Source of the DNA: Priestia koreensis
GTDB lineage: Bacteria; Bacillota; Bacilli; Bacillales; Bacillaceae_H
DNA: 64,000 bases
Assembly (NCBI RefSeq): GCF_001274935.1
Contig: NZ_LILC01000030.1
Coordinates: 1-64,000 of the forward strand
Reading direction: 5' to 3'
Part shown: positions 17,043 through 27,680 of the stretch, piece by piece
Numbering within the stretch: the first letter of the stretch is position 1
How the letters are laid out: each line of letters opens with the position of its first letter
Translations under genes and position numbers: made by a program
Notes under the pieces: model-generated
Told to the model about the DNA's origin: nothing
The model's input: the letters and a program-made list of their open reading frames with translations, nothing else
Database searches by the model: none

Positions 17043-18011
17043 TTATTCATACAGATGACAAGCTACAAAATGGCCAGATTCGATCTCTTTAAATTCCGGT
17101 CTGGTCGTTCGACATACATCCATACATTTTCCACAACGGGTATGAAATGCGCACCCCGTTGGCGGGTTAGACGGACTAGGAATATCTCCTTGCAAAACGA
17201 TCTGCTCACGTTGGAATTCAGGATCTGGGACCGGGACAGCTGACAATAGTGCTTCAGTATAAGGATGTAATGGTCTACTATAAATGTCTTCACTATTAGC
17301 TAGTTCAACCATATTTCCTAAATACATAACCCCAACACGATCACTAATATGTCGCACAACTCCTAGGTCATGAGAGATAAAAACATAGGTTAATTGAAAT
17401 TCATTTTGTAAGTCTTCTAGCAAATTCAATACCTGCGATTGGATGGATACATCTAGGGCTGATACAGGCTCATCTGCAATAATGAGCTTTGGTCTCGTCA
17501 TTAATGCTCGTGCAATCCCAATACGCTGACGCTGCCCACCGCTAAATTGATGGGGATAGCGTTTTGCGTGATAAGCACTTAACCCTACAACTTCAAGCAT
17601 TTCATGCACCATTTTTCTTCGCTCTGCCTTCGACCCGATTCCATGTACGAGGAGTGGTTCCTCTAAGATCTTCTCGACATTATGTCGAGGGTTCAGTGAA
17701 GCAAATGGATCTTGGAAAATCATTTGCATTTCCTTTCGAACCTTTCGAACGTCACTATTCTTTAATGTCGTAAGCTCTTGGTTTTCAAAAATGACTTGTC
17801 CCTCTGTCGGATCAAGGAGTCTAAGGAGAAGCTTACCCGTTGTAGACTTACCACATCCACTTTCGCCCACAATTCCTAGCGTCTCTCCTTTTTTCACTTC
17901 AAAGCTCACACCGTCAACTGCTTTGACATCTCCCGTTTTCTTTCCGAGGATCCCACCCGTAATGGGAAAGTGTTTTTTCAATCCTTTAACTTGAAGTAAC
18001 GGCTGTGTCAC
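17043..18011 (-). CDS. Peptide ABC transporter ATPase (DppF/AppF type)
   Basis: A 322-residue ATPase with Walker [13 protein letters not shown] (about residue 51), the signature FSGGQRQRIGIARAL, Walker B LIIADEPVSALD and the switch His in FISHDLGVV. The C-terminal oligopeptide-transporter motif has cysteines TGCAFHTRCGKCMDVC (about 285-300), which in related proteins bind an iron-sulphur cluster. It starts at GTG 18011 and overlaps the preceding ATPase gene by 26 bases, so the two are translated together. It energises peptide import with its partner. Confidence 0.9.
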   Translation of the reverse strand: MTQPLLQVKGLKKHFPITGGILGKKTGDVKAVDGVSFEVKKGETLGIVGESGCGKSTTGKLLLRLLDPTEGQVIFENQELTTLKNSDVRKVRKEMQMIFQDPFASLNPRHNVEKILEEPLLVHGIGSKAERRKMVHEMLEVVGLSAYHAKRYPHQFSGGQRQRIGIARALMTRPKLIIADEPVSALDVSIQSQVLNLLEDLQNEFQLTYVFISHDLGVVRHISDRVGVMYLGNMVELANSEDIYSRPLHPYTEALLSAVPVPDPEFQREQIVLQGDIPSPSNPPTGCAFHTRCGKCMDVCRTTRPEFKEIESGHFVACHLYE

Positions 18012-19011
18012 CTTTTTTTACCCCCTCTGTTTCATGTAAAAAGCAGCGTGCATAATGGGGTTTTTCACCTTCTGCACTCACACCGTAGAGATACGGATCT
18101 TCTTTTGTGCAGCGTTCAAACGCAAATTCACAGCGTGCAGCAAATCGGCATCCTGTTCGAACCGATCCAGGTTTTGGAACGTTTCCAGGGATAGAGTACA
18201 AACGATCCTTTTTAAATCGTTTATCTGGTATCGATTTAATAAGTCCCATCGTATAAGGGTGTTTTGCATTTTTGAAAATGGTCTTTACGTCTGCTTCTTC
18301 AACTATTTGGCCACCGTACATAACTACAATGCGGTCACATACTTCTGCGACTACACCTAAATCGTGGGTGATGAGCATAACGGCCGTATTTAATTTTTGA
18401 TTTAAGCTTTTCATTAGCTGTAGAATTTGTGCTTGAATTGTTACGTCTAAAGCGGTAGTAGGCTCATCTGCTATTAACAATTTGGGGTCACAAAGTAACG
18501 CCATTGCAATCATGACACGTTGTCTCATACCGCCAGATAGCTGGTGAGGATATTCATTGATGAGTTCTTCTGCGCGTGGTAGTCCAACAAGTTTTAACAC
18601 ATTGATGATATGTTCTTTCGCTTGTTTCTTCGTTAATTTCTTATGTATTCGTAAAGGCTCTGTTAGCTGATTGCCAATCGTGAAAAGCGGATTTAACGAG
18701 GTCATCGGCTCCTGAAAAATCATTGCCATCTCATTTCCACGTATTTGCCTCATTTTCTCTTCTGAGGCGGGGACGAGATTTTGCTCATTAAAATAAATTT
18801 CTCCTTCGACAATTTTCCCTGGAGGTGAAGGAATCAACTTCATAATGGAGAGCGAGGTAACGCTTTTCCCACATCCTGATTCGCCTACAATTCCTAAGAT
18901 CTCGCCTTCGTGAATCGTAAAACTAATTCCATCTACTGCTGGAACTTCTCCGTCTTCAGTGAAAAAGGAAGTTTTGAGGTTATTAACTTGAAGCACGGCC
19001 TTTTGAGGCAT
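17986..19011 (-). CDS. Peptide ABC transporter ATPase (DppD/AppD type)
   Basis: A 341-residue ATPase and first gene of the operon. Seen are Walker [14 protein letters not shown], the signature [15 protein letters not shown], Walker [13 protein letters not shown] and the switch His [11 protein letters not shown]-terminal region around residues 278-300 has [15 protein letters not shown], the cysteine motif of this subfamily. It starts at ATG 19011, seven bases after GGAGG. The operon reads D-F-A-B-C. Confidence 0.9.
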   Translation of the reverse strand: MPQKAVLQVNNLKTSFFTEDGEVPAVDGISFTIHEGEILGIVGESGCGKSVTSLSIMKLIPSPPGKIVEGEIYFNEQNLVPASEEKMRQIRGNEMAMIFQEPMTSLNPLFTIGNQLTEPLRIHKKLTKKQAKEHIINVLKLVGLPRAEELINEYPHQLSGGMRQRVMIAMALLCDPKLLIADEPTTALDVTIQAQILQLMKSLNQKLNTAVMLITHDLGVVAEVCDRIVVMYGGQIVEEADVKTIFKNAKHPYTMGLIKSIPDKRFKKDRLYSIPGNVPKPGSVRTGCRFAARCEFAFERCTKEDPYLYGVSAEGEKPHYARCFLHETEGVKKGDTAVTSS

Positions 19012-19058
19012 TGTTGTACCTCCTTAATATTTTAATTTTTAGAATATTGTTTATTTTA

Positions 19059-19068
19059 AGATTATACA
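19059..19068 (-). promoter_or_regulatory. Probable extended -10 promoter of the peptide transporter operon
   Basis: Minus-strand CTGTATAATC contains a perfect TATAAT with a TG extension one base ahead, about 50 bases before the appD-like start. No good -35 is visible. Confidence 0.45.
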
Positions 19069-19123
19069 GTGGTTAGTTCTAAAAGAAAAGAGGATTTTTT
19101 TACATTATTCGACTAGACGATCC

Positions 19124-19159
19124 AAAAAAAAATAAAAAGGCTCCTCTCGGAACCTTTTT
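19124..19159 (-). terminator. Terminator overlapping the ygaD stop
   Basis: AAAAAGGTTCC / GGAGCCTTTTT stem with TTTATTTTTTTTT after it on the minus strand. The stem begins inside the last codons of ygaD. Confidence 0.85.
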
Positions 19160-20906
19160 ACATAACGTCTAACTGTTGGACGTTAAACAAGTCATAATAG
19201 TGACCTTTTTTATTCATTAATTCTTCATGAGTGCCCGTTTCTACAATTTTCCCATGCTCTAAAAGAACGATTTTATCAACGTGGGTAATCGTAGATAAGC
19301 GATGCGCTACGATAAAAGTTGTTCGATCTTTTGCTAGATGTTCAAGCGCCTCTTGAATTAAATGCTCGCTTTCCAGATCCAATGCAGAGGTTGCTTCATC
19401 AAACACAAGAATTGGTGGATTTTTCAAGAACACCCTGGCAATCGCAATGCGCTGCTTCTGACCACCAGATAGCTTCACACCTCGTTCTCCCACTTTCGTG
19501 TCATACCCTTCTGGTAGACCTAGGATGAAATCATGAGCATTAGCTGCCCGAGCTGCTTCATATACTTCTTCCTCAGTTGCATCAGGCTTTCCTAACAGAA
19601 TATTTTCTCTGACCGTTTCACTGAATAAAAGAGAATCTTGAAGCACCATTCCAATTTTATCTCGAAGACTACGTGCTTTATATTCACGGATGTCTATTCC
19701 ATCTAATAAAATGCGACCTGACGTAACATCGTAAAACCTGGGAATTAAGCTAATCAGTGTTGATTTCCCTCCACCGCTCATTCCAACAAAGGCAATGGAT
19801 TGACCAGCTTGGACGTCTAGATTTACATTGTGTAGTACAGATGGTTCGTCATCGTTATAAGCAAACGTCACGTCATCAAACGTGACTCTTCCCTTCACTT
19901 GCTGACACTCCACAGCATCCTTTTTATCAACAATATCATAAGGCTCGTCCAACAATTCAAATACACGGTCCATTGATGCCAACGATTGCGTGAGCGTGGT
20001 AGAAGAATTGACTAGACGACGTAGCGGGTTGTACAGACGATCGATATAGGTCACAAACGCTACCATGGTTCCAATTTTCATCTGTCCATTAATCACTTCA
20101 TAAGCGGCATACCCGATGACAAGAAGCGGTGCCAGATCGGTAACAGTATTGACAACCGCAAACGTTTTAGCGTTCCAGCTCGTATGATTGAGTGCTTTTG
20201 TTAGAAAGTTATTGTTTTGCTTGTCAAATCGCTTTTGCTCATGTTCTTCGATTGCAAAGCTTCGAATGACGGAAATCCCTTGCACACGTTCATGCAAGTG
20301 CCCTTGTACTTCAGCTAAGGCTTGAGATCTTTTGCGTGTTAAATCTCGCAAACGTGCATAAAAGTATTTAACAGAGAACGCATAGACAGGAAATAAGATA
20401 ATCGAAACAATTGTAAGAGGAACGTCCATCGTAAACATGATTACAATCGAGATGATAATGGTCATCGTATCAAGCCAGACGTTCATGAGTCCTGTCACTA
20501 CGAACGTTTTGGTTTGCTCAACATCGTTAATAATACGTGAGATCACTTCTCCTGCACGGGTGTTTGAGTAAAAACGTAAGCTTAATCGCTGTAAATGATC
20601 AAACAGTTTGCTACGAATATCGTACAGCACTTTACTCGATACCCACTGTGCATAATATTGACGGAAGTATTCGATAGGAGGACGTAAAACAGCAAATATA
20701 ACGAATGTCCCACCCATAATCCAATAGAGCTGATGTAGTTTTTCAGCGTTTGATAGATTCCCTCCAATAATGTCATCAATGACATACTTCAATAGAAGAG
20801 GAACAAGAAGTGGAATACCAAACTTTAATAGACCGATTAGAATCGTCCCAAAAATTTGCCATCTATATGGCCTTACAAATGTTAAATATCTGCGAATACT
20901 GCTCAG
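19158..20906 (-). CDS. ygaD: ABC transporter with fused membrane and ATPase domains (YgaD)
   Basis: A multidrug-type half transporter (about 582 residues). Six membrane helices fill residues 1-310 and an ATPase domain about 335-580, with Walker [12 protein letters not shown], signature [16 protein letters not shown], Walker [13 protein letters not shown] and the switch His in VAHRLS. It probably works as a homodimer exporter; substrate unknown. The start is placed at CTG 20906, six bases after GAGGGAG, because the protein then begins (L)[15 protein letters not shown], aligning with the start I recall for B. subtilis YgaD. The ATG at 20957 would add 17 residues but lies inside the ygaC terminator hairpin. 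Confidence 0.85.
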   Translation of the reverse strand: MSSIRRYLTFVRPYRWQIFGTILIGLLKFGIPLLVPLLLKYVIDDIIGGNLSNAEKLHQLYWIMGGTFVIFAVLRPPIEYFRQYYAQWVSSKVLYDIRSKLFDHLQRLSLRFYSNTRAGEVISRIINDVEQTKTFVVTGLMNVWLDTMTIIISIVIMFTMDVPLTIVSIILFPVYAFSVKYFYARLRDLTRKRSQALAEVQGHLHERVQGISVIRSFAIEEHEQKRFDKQNNNFLTKALNHTSWNAKTFAVVNTVTDLAPLLVIGYAAYEVINGQMKIGTMVAFVTYIDRLYNPLRRLVNSSTTLTQSLASMDRVFELLDEPYDIVDKKDAVECQQVKGRVTFDDVTFAYNDDEPSVLHNVNLDVQAGQSIAFVGMSGGGKSTLISLIPRFYDVTSGRILLDGIDIREYKARSLRDKIGMVLQDSLLFSETVRENILLGKPDATEEEVYEAARAANAHDFILGLPEGYDTKVGERGVKLSGGQKQRIAIARVFLKNPPILVFDEATSALDLESEHLIQEALEHLAKDRTTFIVAHRLSTITHVDKIVLLEHGKIVETGTHEELMNKKGHYYDLFNVQQLDVM

Positions 20907-20926
20907 AAAAATCTCCCTCTCGTTCC

Positions 20927-20964
20927 AAAAATCAAGAACCTGTTGTACATGGTGCAACAGGTTC
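20927..20964 (-). terminator. Terminator after ygaC
   Basis: Minus-strand stem GAACCTGTTG / CAACAGGTTC with a 9-base loop, then TTGATTTTT, directly after the ygaC stop. The only upstream ATG of the ygaD frame lies inside this hairpin. Confidence 0.8.
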
Positions 20965-20965
20965 C

Positions 20966-21493
20966 TTAATTACGATGCATTAAAAAGCGCTCGTACCATA
21001 TATCGATAAAATCTGGCGCAAACGGTCCTTTTCGCTGACGAATCCAGCTTTTTAATTTTTCGACGTGACTGTGTAGAATGTGGTCAATAACTTCTGGATA
21101 ATGCATTTGTTTTCGATGTTTTTCGTATTCATCTTCATCTAATACAACATAGGTCATGTCTGGAAATACTTTAATATCTAAATCGTAGTCAATGTATTTG
21201 AGTGCTTCATCATACACGAACGGTGAACTAATATTACAGTAATAATAAATGCCATCTTCCCGAATCATACCGATTACATTAAACCAGTACTTAGAATGAA
21301 AATAACAGATTGCCGGCTCTCTCGTAACCCACGTTCTTCCATCAGACTCTGTTACGATCGTACGATCATTGGCTCCGATCACTAAGTTCTGTGTGGCCTT
21401 CAATATCGTTGTAGCATTCCATATTCGATGGATATGTCCATTGTGTTTATAACTATGTATTTGTATTGTTTCTCCTGACATCGGAATGCCCAC
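20966..21493 (-). CDS. ygaC: YgaC, DUF402 protein (nucleoside tri-/diphosphatase-like)
   Basis: A 175-residue soluble protein of the DUF402 family, matching YgaC nearly end to end. The family includes an enzyme from Staphylococcus aureus that hydrolyses nucleoside tri- and diphosphates with divalent metal. Conserved stretches seen are [16 protein letters not shown] (about residues 38-53), [16 protein letters not shown], and the acidic [13 protein letters not shown] with LDEDEYEKH, likely metal ligands. It starts at GTG 21493 after GGGGAGT. It comes just before ygaD but has its own terminator. Confidence 0.87.
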   Translation of the reverse strand: MGIPMSGETIQIHSYKHNGHIHRIWNATTILKATQNLVIGANDRTIVTESDGRTWVTREPAICYFHSKYWFNVIGMIREDGIYYYCNISSPFVYDEALKYIDYDLDIKVFPDMTYVVLDEDEYEKHRKQMHYPEVIDHILHSHVEKLKSWIRQRKGPFAPDFIDIWYERFLMHRN

Positions 21494-21609
21494 TTTTACT
21501 CCCCTACTTTCATTTTACACTTCCTTATGAAGATTTTTCCCACTATTTTACTGCACGTCTTTGCCTATTAGATATTATTATAACGATTACACCAGCATTT
21601 TAAAACCAA

Positions 21610-21656
21610 ATAGGTCAATTCTAAGGAGGAAAATCCTCTCTTTTGAATTGACCTAT
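21610..21656. terminator. Inverted repeat, probable terminator after ygaB
   Basis: ATAGGTCAATTC / GAATTGACCTAT with a smaller GAGGATTTTCCTC hairpin in its loop. It lies 70 bases past ygaB. Only short T runs follow, so its strength as a terminator is uncertain. Confidence 0.55.
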
Positions 21657-21725
21657 CTCATCTATTCCTTGTTATCATGCCTATTTTATGGATTTTTAAA
21701 AATATTTGATTCATTAAATCTTTTT

Positions 21726-22001
21726 TCAAAATGACGGTGTTGAAGAAACATTTTGATTACGCTCTTGTTCATAGGATTGAATGATTTGCTCAGTTTGCTG
21801 TTGAAATACCTCTTGAATTTCTTTGAGCTGCTTTTTCATTCCAGAAATTTCGTGCTGAATGGATTCGGTAGCTGATTGCCCGTACAGGTCTTGTAATTCT
21901 TGCTCAATCCTCTGGCACCTTTCTAGCTCCGATTGCAAAAACAGCAATTGATCCATTGTCTCTAACTGTTGTGATACTAACTGATCAAATAGTTGTGACA
22001 A
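21726..22001 (-). CDS. ygaB: YgaB, small coiled-coil protein
   Basis: A 91-residue protein that is almost wholly a predicted coiled coil (residues 5-82, rich in Gln, Glu and Leu), followed by a short polar tail. It matches YgaB in sequence start (FDxLVxQQLxTMDQLLxLQxE) and position between ygaC and sspE. It starts at TTG 22001, nine bases after GGGAGG. No function is known. Confidence 0.8.
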   Translation of the reverse strand: MSQLFDQLVSQQLETMDQLLFLQSELERCQRIEQELQDLYGQSATESIQHEISGMKKQLKEIQEVFQQQTEQIIQSYEQERNQNVSSTPSF

Positions 22002-22104
22002 TTTCTTAGTCCTCCCTTTAAAATCATCTCTCTATCAATTCTCTGCTAAAAAAAACATTCCTTTGACAACATATGTAGACTTTAGACAAGTTTTGTCGTT
22101 TTAT

Positions 22105-22167
22105 AAAAAAACGCCCTGTATCTTTCGGAGACTTCACAGCCTTCCTATTAATACAGAGCGTTTTTAC
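22105..22167 (-). terminator. Terminator after sspE
   Basis: AAAAACGCTCTGTAT / ATACAGGGCGTTTTTTT arms with a 30-base loop, minus strand, 45 bases past the sspE stop. Confidence 0.75.
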
Positions 22168-22211
22168 AGATAAAGCAGATAAACGTTAATTACCTGCCAT
22201 CATCGTTGAAA

Positions 22212-22397
22212 TTAGCCTTGGTATTTACCAGTTTTTTGGTTTTTACCAGCTTCAGCTTGAGCGTTTGCTTGTTTTACGTGTTGAGTGCTAGTTTCGCTAG
22301 CGAACTCAGTACCGTATTTACCAGAAGCTTGAGCGTTTTGTTGTTTTACGTGTTGTACGTTTGTACCAGATTGTGTTTTGTTGTTTTTGTTTGTCAT
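22212..22397 (-). CDS. sspE: Gamma-type small acid-soluble spore protein
   Basis: A 61-residue SASP-gamma, an amino acid store in spores that is degraded during germination. Two repeats are visible, each with QHVKQxNAQA; between them lies TEFASET, the cleavage site of the germination protease GPR. Composition is rich in Gln, Asn, Ala and Lys with no Cys or Trp. It starts at ATG 22397 after GGAGGTGATTAC; a longer frame is open but has no ribosome site. Unlike alpha/beta SASPs it does not bind DNA. Position next to ygaB and fabL as in B. subtilis. Confidence 0.92.
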   Translation of the reverse strand: MTNKNNKTQSGTNVQHVKQQNAQASGKYGTEFASETSTQHVKQANAQAEAGKNQKTGKYQG

Positions 22398-22418
22398 TGT
22401 AATCACCTCCACGAAAAT

Positions 22419-22449
22419 TAATTTGTCCCGCAGAGGATGACTCTATACA
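22419..22449 (-). promoter_or_regulatory. Possible sigma G promoter of sspE
   Basis: Minus-strand TGTATA, 18 bases, CAAATTA resembles the sigma G consensus (GAATR, N17-18, CATNNTA). It is expected for a forespore gene. Weak match. Confidence 0.4.
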
Positions 22450-22463
22450 AACTTTTTTACGAA

Positions 22464-23366
<903 letters not shown>

Positions 23367-23383
23367 TCAAAGGAGGTAACCAC

Positions 23384-23608
23384 ATGTACGTAGGACGAGA
23401 TATGTCTGAACTAACCATGATGGCTAAAACAGATTGGAAAGACAGTGAACTGGCTTATTTTCATCATTCTTTACAACAAATGATGCCTTATCTTAATACT
23501 GAAGGCCAATCCATTCATAGCAGCATCATAAAAGAAATTGAGGCACGCGGTGGCCTAAAGCGTAATGAAGCTGATTATACGCATGGCACTCATATTGCTT
23601 ATGATTAA
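23384..23608 (+). CDS. yfhS: YfhS-like small protein
   Basis: A 74-residue soluble acidic protein of unknown function, at the yfhS place between fabL and mutY and of the right size. It starts at ATG 23384 five bases after AAAGGAGG. Features are a central helix (WKDSELAYFHHSLQQMMPYL) and the tail IKEIEARGGLKRNEADYTHG. No membrane segment or known domain is visible. Assignment is mostly by position. Confidence 0.65.
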   Translation: MYVGRDMSELTMMAKTDWKDSELAYFHHSLQQMMPYLNTEGQSIHSSIIKEIEARGGLKRNEADYTHGTHIAYD

Positions 23609-23610
23609 AA

Positions 23611-23645
23611 GAAAAGGAGTCGCATTAAGGCGACTCTTTCTATTC
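23611..23645. terminator. Bidirectional terminator, yfhS and mutY
   Basis: GAGTCGC / GCGACTC stem flanked by A-rich and T-rich runs between two convergent genes. Confidence 0.8.
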
Positions 23646-24734
23646 GTATGAACGATATGCCTTTAGAATGTTTTGATGCGATACGGGAAGAGCATATTTC
23701 TCTAATTCTTCAAACGTAACCAATTTGAGCTTGTCATCTTCTTGAACGCTACCCATTATCTTTCCTTCGTACACGTTGATCTTCCACGTCAGATGAGAGA
23801 AGATATGCTGAATAGTAGCGAAGGAATCACCGATTGTTACTTCTGCTCCGTAGGCTTCTTTTACATACATTTGCAGACGTTCTTGATCTAAGTTCATTTC
23901 GGTATCAACCTCAGCATTTGGGAATTCCCACAGATTGGCCAAAAGACCTTTCTCAGGTCGCTTATGGATGAGCACACGGTTTTGTTCATCCGTTAAAACG
24001 ACTGCTGCTAAATGAAGAATGCGATTTGCTTTTTTCTTCGTTTTCACAGGAAGTTCATCCTGCACTCCCTCATCAAATGCTCGGCAATGCTCCCTTACAG
24101 GGCATAATAAGCATGACGGTGACGTTGGTGTGCAAATAAGCGCTCCTAGCTCCATTAACCCTTGATTAAAGAAAGATGGGTTTTCATTTGAAATAACAAG
24201 ACGAATCACATCTTCAAATAATTTTCTTGTCTTAGGTTTGGCGATATCATCCCAAATAGACAGCAGACGTGAGAATACACGCATCACGTTTCCATCAACA
24301 GCTGGCTCTGGAACGCCGTAAGCAATGCTTAAAATAGCACCCGTTGTATAAGGACCAACACCTTTTAACTTTGAAATGTCTTGCGGCGTGTTAGGAACAA
24401 TTCCGCCATACGTTTCGTGCACTTCTTTAACAGCGGTTTGTAGATTTCGTGCGCGGGAATAATAACCGAGACCCTCCCAAGCTTTCAGTACATCTTCTTC
24501 GTCCGCTTCTGCTAAATGCTTGATGGTCGGAAATTTACTAATAAAATTATGAAAATAAGGAATGACTGTATCAACTCGTGTTTGCTGGAGCATAATTTCA
24601 GATACCCACACTTTATATGGGTCCTGATCTTCTCGCCAAGGAAGAATACGTTGCTCTTGTTCAAACCAGGATATAAGATCATGCTGAAATTGTTTGGCGT
24701 CAAAACCTTTAATTAATTGTTCACTTTGTTTCAC
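23640..24734 (-). CDS. mutY: A/G-specific adenine glycosylase MutY
   Basis: A 364-residue repair enzyme that removes adenine paired with 8-oxoguanine. Domains: a helix-hairpin-helix glycosylase (residues 1-230) with catalytic Glu in LPWRE...[10 protein letters not shown], hairpin [12 protein letters not shown] and catalytic Asp in AVDGNVMRV; a [4Fe-4S] loop with cysteines [17 protein letters not shown] (about 200-220); and a NUDIX-like C-terminal domain (about 238-360) that recognises 8-oxoG. It starts at ATG 24734. It stands alone, convergent with yfhS and divergent from yfhP. Confidence 0.95.
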   Translation of the reverse strand: MKQSEQLIKGFDAKQFQHDLISWFEQEQRILPWREDQDPYKVWVSEIMLQQTRVDTVIPYFHNFISKFPTIKHLAEADEEDVLKAWEGLGYYSRARNLQTAVKEVHETYGGIVPNTPQDISKLKGVGPYTTGAILSIAYGVPEPAVDGNVMRVFSRLLSIWDDIAKPKTRKLFEDVIRLVISNENPSFFNQGLMELGALICTPTSPSCLLCPVREHCRAFDEGVQDELPVKTKKKANRILHLAAVVLTDEQNRVLIHKRPEKGLLANLWEFPNAEVDTEMNLDQERLQMYVKEAYGAEVTIGDSFATIQHIFSHLTWKINVYEGKIMGSVQEDDKLKLVTFEELEKYALPVSHQNILKAYRSYE

Positions 24735-24928
24735 GTTCTACCCTCCGAGGTATTACTATAGATATAGGCAATATAATTACTTTACTTTCTAATTTGTTTT
24801 CGATATCATCATGAGAAACCATGAATAGCTACTGCGTAGGTTTCAAGTAATAAGGATATCATGTTTTTTATGCAAACGCATGTTTGAATAAATTCCTTTT
24901 TTATACAAGTTCAAAGGAGGTTCACACC

Positions 24929-25909
24929 TTGGATACAGGTACTCATATTGTCATGGGGATCGCATTAGGTGGACTCGCTACGTTAGATCCAACAGTGGCT
25001 TCTGATGGCCATCTTGCTCAGGCTGTTATGACTGGTGTTATTGCCGGTTCGTTAGCTCCTGATCTGGATACGATTTTAAAATTAAAAAACAATGCTAAAT
25101 ATATTCGAAATCACCGAGGGATTACCCATTCCATTCCAGCCGTTTGTTTGTGGCCATTGCCTATCTTACTCATTTTGTCGGCCATTTTTCCTCATATTAA
25201 TTTAGTACATTTATGGGCTTGGATCTTCACGTCTGTTATTCTTCATGTATTCGTGGATGTTTTTAACGCATACGGAACACAGGCGCTGCGACCGTTTACG
25301 AAAAAATGGGTGGCTCTAGGAGTCATTAACACGTTTGATCCATTCATTTTCGTGGCTCATCTAGTAGGTATTTTAATTTGGGGGCTTGGTGCTGATCCTG
25401 CTTACACATTTATCGGGGTTTATATCGTATTATTTGGATACTATCTGATTCGTTTTTATCTTCAACACCAAGTTAAACAGGCAATTCACAAAAAAATTCC
25501 GAATGTCACTAAAATGCTGATCTCTCCAACACTTCGGTTCAATCAGTGGCACTTAGCCATTACAACAGACGAACGTTTTTATGTTGGAAGAGCATTTAAA
25601 GATGAAATTGTAATTTACGATGAGTTCGAAAAAATTCCAATTCCGAAAACAGATGTTATTGAAGCTGCCAAAGTAGATGAAAATTTGTCCGCCTTTTTAT
25701 CCTTCTCACCCGTTCACAGATGGGAAGTTGAAGAATACAACGATCATATTGAAGTTCGTTTTATTGACCTCCGTTACAGAAGTAAGGGCTACTATCCTTT
25801 CGTAGCGGTCGTTCAGCTCGACTATCAATTAAACATTATTTGTTCATATACGGGATGGATCTTTAGCGAGAAAAAGTTGCGAAAAAAATTAGAATATTTA
25901 CCAAATTAA
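24929..25909 (+). CDS. yfhP: YfhP-like membrane-bound metal-dependent hydrolase
   Basis: A 326-residue membrane protein of the YdjM/DUF457 family, predicted membrane-bound metal hydrolases. His and Asp clusters are seen at DTGTHIVMG (residues 2-10), APDLDT (about 44-49) and NHRGITHSIP (about 63-72), with HVFVDVFNAYGTQALRPF, the family pattern. About five membrane helices lie in residues 5-190; a soluble tail follows. In B. subtilis YfhP represses yfhQ/mutY-region genes (recalled, not shown here). TTG 24929 is the start, seven bases after AAAGGAGG; the upstream frame is not supported. Confidence 0.82.
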   Translation: MDTGTHIVMGIALGGLATLDPTVASDGHLAQAVMTGVIAGSLAPDLDTILKLKNNAKYIRNHRGITHSIPAVCLWPLPILLILSAIFPHINLVHLWAWIFTSVILHVFVDVFNAYGTQALRPFTKKWVALGVINTFDPFIFVAHLVGILIWGLGADPAYTFIGVYIVLFGYYLIRFYLQHQVKQAIHKKIPNVTKMLISPTLRFNQWHLAITTDERFYVGRAFKDEIVIYDEFEKIPIPKTDVIEAAKVDENLSAFLSFSPVHRWEVEEYNDHIEVRFIDLRYRSKGYYPFVAVVQLDYQLNIICSYTGWIFSEKKLRKKLEYLPN

Positions 25910-25934
25910 AGGCGATGAACTCATCGCCTTTAAT
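25905..25934. terminator. Bidirectional terminator, yfhP and yfhJ
   Basis: Perfect ATTAAAGGCGATGA / TCATCGCCTTTAAT hairpin overlapping the yfhP stop. Confidence 0.85.
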
Positions 25935-26202
25935 GTTTCTTCTCCTGATCGTCTGCTTCAAGCAGCTTTTTGAATTTTGGATTTCGAGTTTGAATTTCAT
26001 GAAGCTTGTCTCCGTATTGCTCGATCCATTGCGTCACGATTTTTTCAGTAAGCTCCATTCCTTTATATTCGTATCCTGCTTTTGCATAAGTTGCCTCAAA
26101 GTCCTCCCAAAGCATCTCTACCCACGTACGCCCTTTTTCATAAGACAATGATTCGTTTTTACTTAAAAGCTGGTTCGTCAGTCGTTCAAAAATATCCTCC
26201 AT
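25930..26202 (-). CDS. yfhJ: YfhJ, WVELL-domain protein
   Basis: A 90-residue soluble protein with the RTWVEMLWEDFEATYAKAGY segment that defines the WVELL (YfhJ) family, here with Met in place of the first Leu. It starts at ATG 26202, seven bases after GAGAGGG; an earlier frame start is not supported. It is next to sspK as in B. subtilis. Function unknown. Confidence 0.82.
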   Translation of the reverse strand: MEDIFERLTNQLLSKNESLSYEKGRTWVEMLWEDFEATYAKAGYEYKGMELTEKIVTQWIEQYGDKLHEIQTRNPKFKKLLEADDQEKKH

Positions 26203-26367
26203 ACTTAGTCCCTCTCTTTCCACCTAAATAATGAGCTCCTTTTACATAGGACTCTTATTTTAGCCTATACTATGATTAACATACAGCATAGCTTCTGTAT
26301 GTACTATAGCACAAAGTAAGTTGTTACAGCAGTGAACAGCTTTTTTATTTAAAAGGAGTGGGTGACA

Positions 26368-26526
26368 ATGCGTAATAAGTCCACAGAAGATATTCATCCA
26401 ACGAATAATAAACTTGAAGGCGAACCACGTGCAAAAGCTGAATTTGCTTCTAAGCGTGCAGATGGAACAATTAACACGCATCCTCAAGAAAGAATGCGTG
26501 CTTCAAATCAACGTACTGATGCCTAA
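26368..26526 (+). CDS. sspK: Small acid-soluble spore protein K
   Basis: A 52-residue minor spore protein, recognised from [19 protein letters not shown] and HPQERMRAS, which match SspK closely. In B. subtilis it is made in the forespore under sigma G. It starts at ATG 26368 after AAAGGAGTGGGTGAC. It is highly charged, with no membrane segment. It lies between yfhJ and yfhH as expected. Upstream (26279-26303) there is a small ACATACAG/CTGTATGT inverted repeat of unknown role. Confidence 0.9.
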   Translation: MRNKSTEDIHPTNNKLEGEPRAKAEFASKRADGTINTHPQERMRASNQRTDA

Positions 26527-26562
26527 TAAAAAGCCGTTTCCTCTGTGGAAGCGGCTTTTCTT
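26527..26562. terminator. Bidirectional terminator, sspK and yfhH
   Basis: AAAAAGCCGTTTCC / GGAAGCGGCTTTT hairpin between convergent genes. Confidence 0.9.
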
Positions 26563-26564
26563 AC

Positions 26565-26879
26565 TTATTTTTTCAGCATGGAAATAGGCAAAGCTTCCTC
26601 AGCAAGCTCCCCACCCACTCGAAAGCCCCAAGCAAATACTCCGTTTAAATATTCTACTTTAAAATAATGACCTGGCGCTCCTTCAATTTCGTAGACATTT
26701 CCAGGATGAAATTGTTCTGGGTCTAGTAAATAGGCCTTTGCCATCGTCATTTTACGCTCTAAAACGGCAAATTCGTTCACCATACCAAGCTGTTCAGCTT
26801 TTTTGGCCTTTTCGTTTAGCACTGCGATTTCTTGTTGTAACTCATGACCTGTCATTTCGCTGTATCGTTTCTCTTGCAC
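26565..26879 (-). CDS. yfhH: YfhH, DUF1811 protein
   Basis: A 104-residue soluble protein matching YfhH. The N-terminal half is helical (MTGHELQQEIAVLNEKAKKAEQ), and the C-terminal half looks like an SH3-type beta barrel (YEIEGAPGHYFKVEYLNGVFAWGFRV), ending EALPISMLKK. It starts at GTG 26879 after AAAGGGGG. Function unknown; it is near recX as in B. subtilis. Confidence 0.85.
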   Translation of the reverse strand: MQEKRYSEMTGHELQQEIAVLNEKAKKAEQLGMVNEFAVLERKMTMAKAYLLDPEQFHPGNVYEIEGAPGHYFKVEYLNGVFAWGFRVGGELAEEALPISMLKK

Positions 26880-27000
26880 GTAAAAATCCCCCTTTGCTTA
26901 GCTTTAAGTATAATCTAGTCTTCCTTGAAACAAAAGAAAGTTCGATTATAATAAAAGAGACTTTTGTAATCGTTTTACCTTACATATTAAATAGGAATGA

Positions 27001-27678
27001 GTGATCAATATGCCTACTGTACTTATTACTGGCGGAGGAACTGGTTTAGGAAAGGAATTAGCTCTGTTATATGCGAAAAATCAGTATAATGTCGTAATTA
27101 CAGGTCGTGATACAACAAAATTAGCGGCTGCAAAAGAAGAACTTCTGCATTTCACAGAAAATGTCCACAGCGTCAAAATGGATGTTAAAAATTTAGCAAG
27201 CATTAAACAAGCTATTTCAGAGGTGATCAGTAAGACACCGATTGACGTCCTAGTAAATAACGCAGGCGTCGGATACTTCGGACCTTTCAGTGATCTGTCC
27301 GAACATGATATTAATGAAATGATTGATACGAATGTAAAGGGGACGATTTTTACGTGTCAGGAGCTTATTCCCCATTTGCTCACACGTCCCGAAGCAACGA
27401 TTATGAACATTATCTCCACAGCAGGCCTACGGGGGAAAGTAAACGAATCCGTCTATGTGGCAAGTAAATTTGCTATGAGAGGCTTTACAGAAAGTCTGCA
27501 AAAAGAATACGAAGGTTCTTCTCTTCACATTAGCGGAGCATATATGGGAGGGATGTCCACACCATTTTGGGACGAAACGGATCATATTAAAGACCGCAGT
27601 CGCCTGAAAGATCCTGCGATTGTTGCAGAGGAAATCTACAATAGACAACAGGAATTAGAGATTGTCATTGAATCATAA
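27001..27678 (+). CDS. Short-chain dehydrogenase/reductase
   Basis: A 225-residue NAD(P)-dependent SDR oxidoreductase. Seen are the TGGGTGLGKELA cofactor motif (about residues 10-21), NNAG in LVNNAGVGYFGP, Ser in IISTAG, and the catalytic pair in YVASKFAMRG. GR in VVITGRD after strand 2 suggests NADP. The substrate cannot be told. GTG 27001 or ATG 27010 could be the start; AGGA lies four bases before the first and 13 before the second. It is not in the B. subtilis neighbourhood between yfhH and recX as I recall it, so it is likely an insertion. Confidence 0.82.
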   Translation: MINMPTVLITGGGTGLGKELALLYAKNQYNVVITGRDTTKLAAAKEELLHFTENVHSVKMDVKNLASIKQAISEVISKTPIDVLVNNAGVGYFGPFSDLSEHDINEMIDTNVKGTIFTCQELIPHLLTRPEATIMNIISTAGLRGKVNESVYVASKFAMRGFTESLQKEYEGSSLHISGAYMGGMSTPFWDETDHIKDRSRLKDPAIVAEEIYNRQQELEIVIES

Positions 27679-27680
27679 AA

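Noticed and set aside
22206..22421. Plus-strand frame opposite sspE
   Set aside because: It is the complement of the sspE repeats; sspE has the ribosome site and the known family sequence.
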